From Dillenia suffruticosa (taxonomy: Eukaryota > Streptophyta > Magnoliopsida > Dilleniales > Dilleniaceae), in contig JAVTVX010000031.1 in NCBI GenBank assembly GCA_033439265.1, forward strand, positions 16,226,001 through 16,290,000: a stretch of DNA of 64,000 nucleotides. Reading direction: 5' to 3'. Each line of letters starts with the position of its first letter. Position 1 is the first letter of the stretch. Shown here in pieces: positions 57,599 to 64,000 of this stretch. The position numbers and the translations under genes were made by a program. The notes below the pieces were generated by a model. It saw only the letters and a list, made by a program, of their open reading frames with translations, searched no databases and had not been told where the DNA came from.

Positions 57599-59390
57599 TT
57601 ATGCCTGATTCGCCTCTTCGGTTGATTGCAAATCCACACTAAACCGCCTAAGGCCGCCAGGATGAGTATGCAGACGTCTATAAGTTAAAATAAAGTCTAA
57701 TAGTATAATTATCTTGAATAATAAATTGTTTTGGATTCTTCGAAAATACTTAATATCATCAATGCCAATGGTGGCCAAACTACTTACCATATGTGGGCGG
57801 GTTATTATTATGCAGATGTGGTGGGCCTCTTGGAGCTTGTTGAACAGCTTGGGGATGCCCGGGATCACCAAAAGTTCCATGTTGAGCATCATATGGAATT
57901 GTAGTTCTTGCACCTTGAATTGGAGATCCGTAGGAACTGTGTTTCAGAGTTATGTCCACTGTATGACCGCATCATACGGCTCCTGTAAGCGTTTGTCTAT
58001 AGCACCTCTAGGAACAGAATGGCTCCTTTCCATGCTGGTTCTGTTGTGGGTACCACCAATCAAATTGCTGCCATAAGGAACTAAGCCCTGATACGGTGCT
58101 TCTCCTTTCAACTTCGTGTCTTAAAGGGGTGTTATAATCACCGCCACTTCCATACTGACCCAAATCATTCCCAGGCAGGGAACTTGGACCATAACCCAAG
58201 GTTCCATCTGGAACACTCCTTGTTAATGGAGAACCATAACCACCATGATATGCTTCAGAGTATGAATCTGATATTCCATATGGTCTCGCCCCTGGAGATG
58301 GTGAATTCACCTTCATCATAAAGTCACTTTTATTATCGTTTCTTACTCATATTCATGTCCCAAATACTCTTGTTAACATCCTAAAAATGAAGAGATAAGA
58401 AGGGAAGCCAATGAAGGCATTAAGCATGATGAATAAATCATAACATGCCAAAGCCCTGCAGATTATAATAATGTTAGGAGTACACAGAAATTAGAAACTC
58501 AACTACGATTCCAGACATACAGGTCGTGGCCACCTCTAATCATTTTTCAGTGGGGGAAGGGGCAAATGAGAAACTTGCCCAGCACCTGTAGCTGAACAAA
58601 GTGGGAGCATCATTAGGAAACAATCATGAAATTGAGATGACTAAAGAACATGTGAGAGGAGAAAAACCTGACAAAGTGTTATAACTTTGCAATGGCGAGC
58701 CGCCATATGACCGGATTGAACTTTCTCGAGAATGCAGTTATTGGTCTTTTCTTAGATGGTAACCTGGAAGCAGGTCCCAAAGACTGCTTCATCTCAGCCA
58801 GACATCTCTGTGCCTGTACCCGGTTGAGTTCGGGAAAGACTACCTTACATTATATTTTAAGGGCGTTAGAATGGAAGAATAAAAAATTTGATAAAATTTC
58901 CAATTAATTAAGAAAACCTCATCAAAGAACTCATCAGAACCAGGCATGTCCTTGCTCGTAGGCAGCACAAAAATTAGCTGCACAAGAATATTTAATCAGC
59001 AATATTAAAGACTTAGGACTAAAGATAAATCAATTAAACCGGTTTACTGTTTTGGGGGCGGCGGGAGGGGAAGCTATAATTCAAGAAACAAGCGGGCATT
59101 GGACGTTATCTCACATCTCATTGACTGCATCCGCTGGTACTTCCTTTCCCTTTTCTTGAATCGTAATTGGACAGAGATTTTTGACCTGATTAGACAAATT
59201 TGAAATTAGGGTTTGAGGAGAGACAGAGAAAGAGTGTACCTAAGTCACAGTCAGAAGGATTAAGAACGAACCGTTGCTTAGACACGTCTGATTTTGATGA
59301 CGAATCTGGTGTGCCAAGCTTTGTCCTCTTCGCTTCGGGCTCGGTTTCTGGTTCCTCCGGTTCTGGCTGTTCGCGTTTCGCCGGCGCCAT
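57599..59390 (-). pseudogene. hnRNP-U-like (SPRY plus P-loop kinase) gene, internally deleted and frameshifted
   Basis: Relatives are nuclear RNA-binding hnRNP-U-like proteins: a SPRY domain, a polynucleotide-kinase-like P-loop domain and a Gly/Tyr/Gln-rich tail. Exon 1 (59240-59390) encodes MAPAKREQPEPEEPETEPEA... RFVLNPSDCDL, the segment just before SPRY, and ends in a good donor. Only about 80 bp later the sequence is already in the end of the kinase domain: GKEVPADAVNEM (about 59113-59148), then VLPTSKDMPGSDEFFDE (58919-58969) and VVFPELNRVQAQRCLAEMKQ (from 58843). So SPRY and most of the kinase, including the Walker A motif, are missing. There are apparent frameshifts near 59152 and 58721-58731 and a damaged splice junction near 58976. 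A Tyr/Gly/Ser-rich tail (57.6-58.32 kb, e.g. SEAYHGGYGSPLTRSVPDG) follows in broken frames. Confidence 0.8.
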
Positions 59391-61187
59391 TTTCAGACGA
59401 ACGAGAGAGAGAGAGAGAGAGAGAGATGCGTGTCTGTCAAGGTAACGCTGAGCCTAAAATAAATTTCATATGATCAGAGGACAAGCATAAACCGACCTTA
59501 AAATACAGTGAGTTTGCTAAATGACCCCTTCACTTTCACAATTTTGGCATTTCCACCCACTTTAATAATATGGAATGCTTTGAACTTCAGTTTCGTTTCT
59601 AAGTTTAGTGTTAATTTGAGTTTCATTATTGAATTTGGTCAATTTTTATTTTTATTTTTAGTTAGTTGATCCAATGAAATGGGAAATTTCTAAGGATGGG
59701 CATTACACCGATTAAGTAATAATTATTAAAATATTATGAACAAAAACTACTTTCTATATTTTTGTATTACTTATTTTATATTACCTTATTTGACATATAA
59801 GTTTAAAATTATATTTTCATTAAGCCACCGGTTTGAGTTTCTATTTTATTTTTAATATTTTTTTATTAGAATAATAAATATTATTTAAAATTTATGATTT
59901 TATATGTAAAAATTAAATTTCTATAGCCCGATGCAGGCTGGTCCGTATTAACTAAAATTCTTCTTCTGGGACGTTGTCGGCCCGATGGGGTCCAGTGTCA
60001 TACTCCAAGTACGGAAGATGTGTCCCCGACCGGAATTTCCATTTACCTGTGTATTTATTTTTTTTTTTTTTTTGGGAAAGTGGGAAACTGCGGAAGTTAG
60101 GGAAGTGACAAAGTGGGTTTCCTTTTTTTTTTTTTAAACCAGATGGTGGTTGATAAATGGTCTTCCTTTTTTTTTTTTTCCCTGCTCTCAGTGATCTTGA
60201 GGAGGGCTTGACGTCGTGTCCATAAAAATAATTCTGTACTTATTAAAAAAGCCAATTACAAAATTTTAAAAAAAAAGGTATTTGATCTTTCTTCATAATG
60301 CCTATGACAAAGCTTATGACTGTGTCTGTTTTCATTGGTTAAAAAATTGGTACATGCATTAAGGATAAAAGGTTATGCCTTTATCCAATCAACGATCAAT
60401 TAATCTAATAAGATGTGATAATAAGTCTCTTAATTAAGATTTTAAATTTGACATACGAATTAAGTATAAAACAAAATACATTGAGAAAATAACCCCTAAA
60501 TAGACTATCGTAAATTTTAAATCGAATTAATCTTAAAAAAAAGGCATAAGGTCATACCAAGTCGTTGGATGTCTGATGTTCAAACTAGGACATTGTGGGA
60601 CTTTGATTATGACAGAGGACTTTCTTTTCTCCCCTTGATTCTTGTAAGTAGCGTGGATTTGCATGCTAAGGTAATTGCCACATAACCTTCCGGGATCTCT
60701 CTAGGCTGGCGTCTGATTGATTCTTGGCTGTCATTTTTCTGTCTCTTTCGCTTTTCATAGCTTTTAGGGAACGAAACCAAATCCAGCCATCGAGAAAAAC
60801 ATTCCCGACACAAAGGACAAAAACAGAATCAAAACCTAAAGGCAAACATTAAATGGAAGTTGAACATACTTCATTCACGGCGAATAGAGAGACAAGTGTG
60901 GGCGTGGAATCGAATCCAGCAACACAAGTGTACAAAATCCAACTTCTCTCTTTTATCTCCTACTACAAGGGAAAATTAAAGCACTTATTTCCCCTTCAAA
61001 CAATCCCTCTCTCCCTCTGTCTCTCTCTATATACATGAACAAAAAGAAAAAGCTAGACACAAAAGCCAGACACCATCTTCAACCTCATTGAAGAAAAATG
61101 CAGGACTTTCTTCGTCAATGAATCGTTTCCTAGACACGTAAATGGAGGGCAACAACAACAACAACAACAAGAATTTACACATCTCTC
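59391..61187. other. Intergenic, AT-rich with T runs
   Basis: No gene supported. Holds a GA tract right upstream of the hnRNP-U-like start (59402-59426) and T runs at about 60058-60074, 60124-60135 and 60168-60179. A 68-codon minus-strand frame at 60607-60813 is not convincingly a gene. The right end is 3' flank of the FBS gene. Confidence 0.4.
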
Positions 61188-61888
61188 TCAATCTTCATCT
61201 GCAGAGGCAAACAGTTTCACTGAAATATCTGAAAGCTTCTTTCCAGTAAGCCTCGATTGCTTTGCTCTTACTTGCTTCGGAGCATTTGGAGCCTCAATTT
61301 CATCGATTTCGCTACAGTCCTTGAAATCCATCGAGCTTCTGATTACTGATTTCTTCGATGGCGTACTGTAAGCGAAGTGCCATTCCTTCGCAATCAATGT
61401 CTGCAATCGCCAATTAACCAAATCAGAATCCAAATCAAAAATCAATTACTGATTCCTACAGAGAGACAGAGAGAGACAGAGAGACAGAGAGAGAGAGAGA
61501 CAGAGAGAGAGAACTAACTGCATCGCGAATGGATTTGGAGACGTGAATTAGCTGTTTCAGATCTTCATGATCAACACCGCACAGAATCCGAATCTATTAG
61601 AAAACAACAGAAAAGCGGTTAAAAAATTTCAATTCCAAATCAAATCGAACAGAAATGGGGGGAAAAAAGTAGAGAAAGAGAAGTTCATAAACCAACCAAA
61701 ATTTCTTGAGGCAGATTCTGCAGACAAGAAATCTCCAAATCCTCATCCTTCAAATTGACACTACACTGCCTCTTCAACGGACTGGAATCGCAGTCAATCA
61801 AGCCCTCCTCAACACTGTTCGAAATCACAATTCGTTTTCTTCCAAAAGAACGCGAGTAACGCACAAACCCTAATTTACGACAAGCCAT
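61188..61888 (-). CDS. FBS-type F-box protein
   Basis: Small plant F-box protein of the F-BOX STRESS INDUCED (FBS) type, expected to act in an SCF ubiquitin ligase through the SKP1-like subunit. Exons: 61697-61888, 61519-61593 and 61188-61400; all are GT-AG and phase 0, giving 159 residues. The N-terminus MACRKLGFVRYSRSFGRKRI is characteristic. The F-box is at about 56-93 (LQNLPQEILIRILCGVDHED then LKQLIHVSKSIRDA), spread over exons 1 and 2, followed by LIAKEWHFAYSTPSK, a conserved motif of the family, and a basic/acidic tail ending SVKLFASADED. The Arabidopsis members (FBS1 to FBS4) are known as stress-responsive; here that is inference. Introns are short (118 and 103 bp). A purine-rich GACA/GAGA tract lies in intron 2. 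Confidence 0.9.
61462..61511. repeat. GACA/GAGA repeat in intron 2 of the FBS gene
   Basis: Mixed GAGACA and GA repeats close to the splice donor, CT/TGTC-rich on the sense strand. Confidence 0.8.
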
Positions 61889-62834
61889 TTTTTGTCTCCT
61901 TTTCTGGAAAGACAAGAACAAAATCAACCAAAAGATTGGCTTAAGCTTTCCAGCCTAATCGACGATTCTCAAAATCTGAATTGAAAGATTTCGAATATAA
62001 TCTCAGGGTTGGAGTTCGGCTTTTTTTCTTCTTCTGTTTTTTCCTTTTCAGCGAAACGAAGGTTGAGGGTTAAAAACCGACTTCTCTCTTTATCTGAAGG
62101 AAAGAATTATGAAATACTCGTCCTTATATTTGATATTGAAAATTATATTTATAGTTTCTAGAATTATCTTGGGAAAATATCTCCCCCGTATCTTTTTGTC
62201 TATGTTATGTAGCCAAAAAACTAGCCGTTTGAGTAACTGCCACGCGGCGGGTCACAGTTGGTGGAGTGGAAGCATACCGGGTAAACGCTGGTTGTCGACG
62301 TGGCAGATTTGGACGGTCTTCGTGGGCCGATGGGCGGTGTCTTGTCAGACACGTTTCTAGACCTCATCGTGTTATGGTGTGGGGTGTTTAGGCACGTACA
62401 CGTGTCCTCTCAGTACATCGGATGGTGTTTGTGAAGAGTTGGTGCTTTTATTCTTTATTATTTTTGGCCTTTTTCTTGGTTCGAGCGCCAAAAGAAGTTT
62501 TTGAAAAATGAGTCTTACATGGCGGCTGACTAGGCCGTGGTTTTGGACCAGAAGAACGCGTCAACGCGGAGGCCGTCCTGGAACTTTCAAGTGGGCCATG
62601 CTTCTTGTTCAAGCCCGGTGACCAACGGGCCTAATTGGTTTTTTTTTTTTTTTTTTTTTTCCCTGAACAACCAATATTTAAAATTATATTTCAATTAATC
62701 TATATGAAAGAGAATTTTCTTAATATAATTTTTCTTATTCTCAAGATTTAAAATTTTAATTAAAAAACCTAATATTCTTTTCAATAAAATAATTGTCTAT
62801 TGATCATCTCATAGATTTTCAATAGTATTAAAAT
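61889..62834. other. FBS upstream region
   Basis: Should contain the FBS promoter. A GC-richer stretch around 62.22-62.63 kb contains an 83-codon + strand open frame (62109-62360) without motif. A poly-T run at 62639-62660 begins a decayed SINE-like block reaching about 62800. Confidence 0.4.
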
Positions 62835-63006
62835 TTGGATAATGCTTTTTTTTTTAATATATAGCATCGCCCGAACTTGAAACCTTTATGAAAAGGAGAG
62901 GGACGATATTAGTAGTACAAACCTCGATTTTCCAAATTGATGATTTTAGATTCAAAATTTTTTACGACCGAAGAAAAAAAAAACATTGACTTGGATAATG
63001 CTTTTT
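62835..63006 (-). mobile_element. SINE with perfect 16-bp target duplication
   Basis: TTGGATAATGCTTTTT is present at 62835-62850 and 62991-63006 with no mismatch. The 140-bp insert starts with poly-T; on the minus strand it has TTTGTACTACTAATATCGTCC (box-A-like) and GGTTTCAAGTTCGGGCG (box B) and ends in an A-rich tail. A perfect duplication suggests a fairly recent insertion. Confidence 0.8.
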
Positions 63007-63830
63007 AGGTGTAGTACGAGCAGAAATTCTAATAAAGGTGTAAAAATCTTTACTTTAGATTTTTTTTTTTTAAATATTCTTTTCATTTAACATAACCTGA
63101 ATGCTATATCAAATATATTTTTAAAGTATTTTTATTAATAAAATTTATTTACTCCATATTGTGTTTATATAGATAATTAAACCCCTTCAACTAAAAATAA
63201 TTTTTAATACAACAATAACAGCGAGATTCTTTTTATACCATCATACTCTATTTTATAATATATATTCACATATATGATTATTTTCTTTATACGATGATAA
63301 AAATAATTTATAATACCATAAAAAAATTTTATCATAATAGTGCATGTTAAAAAAAATTACCTTATAATTAGTTGTGTTGTTCTAGAAATCTCCTCAATTA
63401 TTGCAAAATGTTTTCCAAAATAGTACAAAATCAGAAAAGATAATATTCAATAATTTTTCAGAATTTTGTATTTTTTAGTATGAAAAGAAGTAAAAGTTGC
63501 AATCCTAGTAATGATATATGATATTTTTTTTTATTAAAAATAACAATTCCAAACATATTAAGCATAGAAAATAAATCTTTCTACCTTTAGATAAAAGAAT
63601 CCAAAAAATAAAAGCATTAAATTAAGAGATTTTGGAAAAAAAAAGTAAAAAATAAAAAACCAAATTTTACAACAAAAAAAATTAAATTAAACTAACAAGT
63701 AAAGCCATTTTTCTTTCCTTGCAACCATAAATTACAAAATTAAGTTGATTCGAATGTAAGAGAGTAAGAGAAAGCTTGACATAGTACAGCAAATTCTAGT
63801 ATTTTCTTCCTTCTCTGTAATTCAACACAA
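63007..63830. other. AT-rich intergenic stretch / 3' flank
   Basis: No gene recognised; very AT-rich with A and T runs. The right end should be the 3' UTR of the gene whose last exon begins at 63968. Confidence 0.4.
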
Positions 63831-63968
63831 TCACGTATAGTTTGAATAGTTTCCTCTATCATCACAGAGGTGCGATTGAATTGCATCCACGTTCTCATGC
63901 CAGAGCTTTTCGATCTGAGCTAGTGTTTTGCTTGATCTCACCAGTGTCTCCTTGCAAAATAACTCCAC
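63831..63968 (-). CDS. Last exon of an unidentified gene (runs off the right edge)
   Basis: A 138-bp frame preceded on the minus strand by a consensus acceptor (TTGTGCAG) and closed by TGA. In phase 0 it encodes VELFCKETLVRSSKTLAQIE, then KLWHENVDAIQSHLCDD and a short tail (46 codons with stop). The composition is helical and coiled-coil-like. I do not recognise the family. The phase is inferred from the absence of stops; upstream exons are outside the window. Confidence 0.55.
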   Translation of the reverse strand: MELFCKETLVRSSKTLAQIEKLWHENVDAIQSHLCDDRGNYSNYT

Positions 63969-64000
63969 CTGCACAAGATATTTTTTATTGTCCTTTACAG

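Noticed and set aside
60295..60345. Short + strand peptide NAYDKAYDCVCFHWL, similar to a reverse-transcriptase motif
   Set aside because: Only about 16 residues, with no neighbouring reverse-transcriptase, endonuclease or RNase H sequence; could be chance.
60607..60813. 68-codon minus-strand frame with REIPEGYVAI, faintly like a SAUR protein
   Set aside because: The rest of the SAUR domain is missing and the sequence after the motif does not fit; too weak to annotate.

Overview
This is a nuclear genomic window from a flowering plant, most likely a eudicot. It is AT-rich, has GT-AG introns, many (GA)n/(CT)n, (AT)n and poly(A) tracts, and plant-specific gene families (TIR1/AFB auxin receptor, STP hexose transporter, external NDB-type NAD(P)H dehydrogenase, FBS F-box protein). 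I cannot name the species. No operons, CRISPR arrays, prokaryotic signals or convincing tRNA/rRNA genes were found.

Layout. 1-1745: a 1.43-kb probable solo LTR set in an AT-rich minisatellite. About 2.1-7.77 kb: a decayed L1-type LINE on the + strand (zinc knuckle, endonuclease, reverse transcriptase, RNase H, poly-A), itself interrupted by a 430-bp inverted-repeat element. 8.6-9.2 kb: the first two exons of an STP sugar transporter (minus strand); its third exon is not in the window. 13.2-13.65 kb: an RNase H fragment of another retroelement. 15.8-17.6 kb: an intronless ARM-repeat protein gene. 17.6-26.7 kb: intergenic, with several short retro-insertions flanked by target-site duplications. 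26.76-35.81 kb: a complete three-exon TIR1/AFB auxin-receptor gene with large introns containing RTE-type LINE debris. 36-43 kb: gene-poor, with SINE remnants, a U2 snRNA fragment and a minisatellite. 43.5-48.7 kb: a complete ten-exon external mitochondrial NAD(P)H dehydrogenase gene. 51.2-52.1 kb: an uncharacterised membrane protein. 57.6-59.4 kb: a broken hnRNP-U-like gene. 61.2-61.9 kb: a three-exon FBS-type F-box gene. 63.83-63.97 kb: the last exon of a gene running off the right edge.

Every cellular gene recognised lies on the minus strand. They do not form a pathway; each is a separate plant gene. The more interesting points are a TIR1/AFB receptor with altered pocket and F-box residues and an eroded miR393 site, a heavily deleted hnRNP-U-like pseudogene, a U2-snRNA 5'-end fragment, and a series of small retro-insertions with clear target-site duplications, two of them only 24-26 bp long. 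I found no convincing evidence of a wholly new biological system. Family assignments rest on remembered family sequences, not on a database search.
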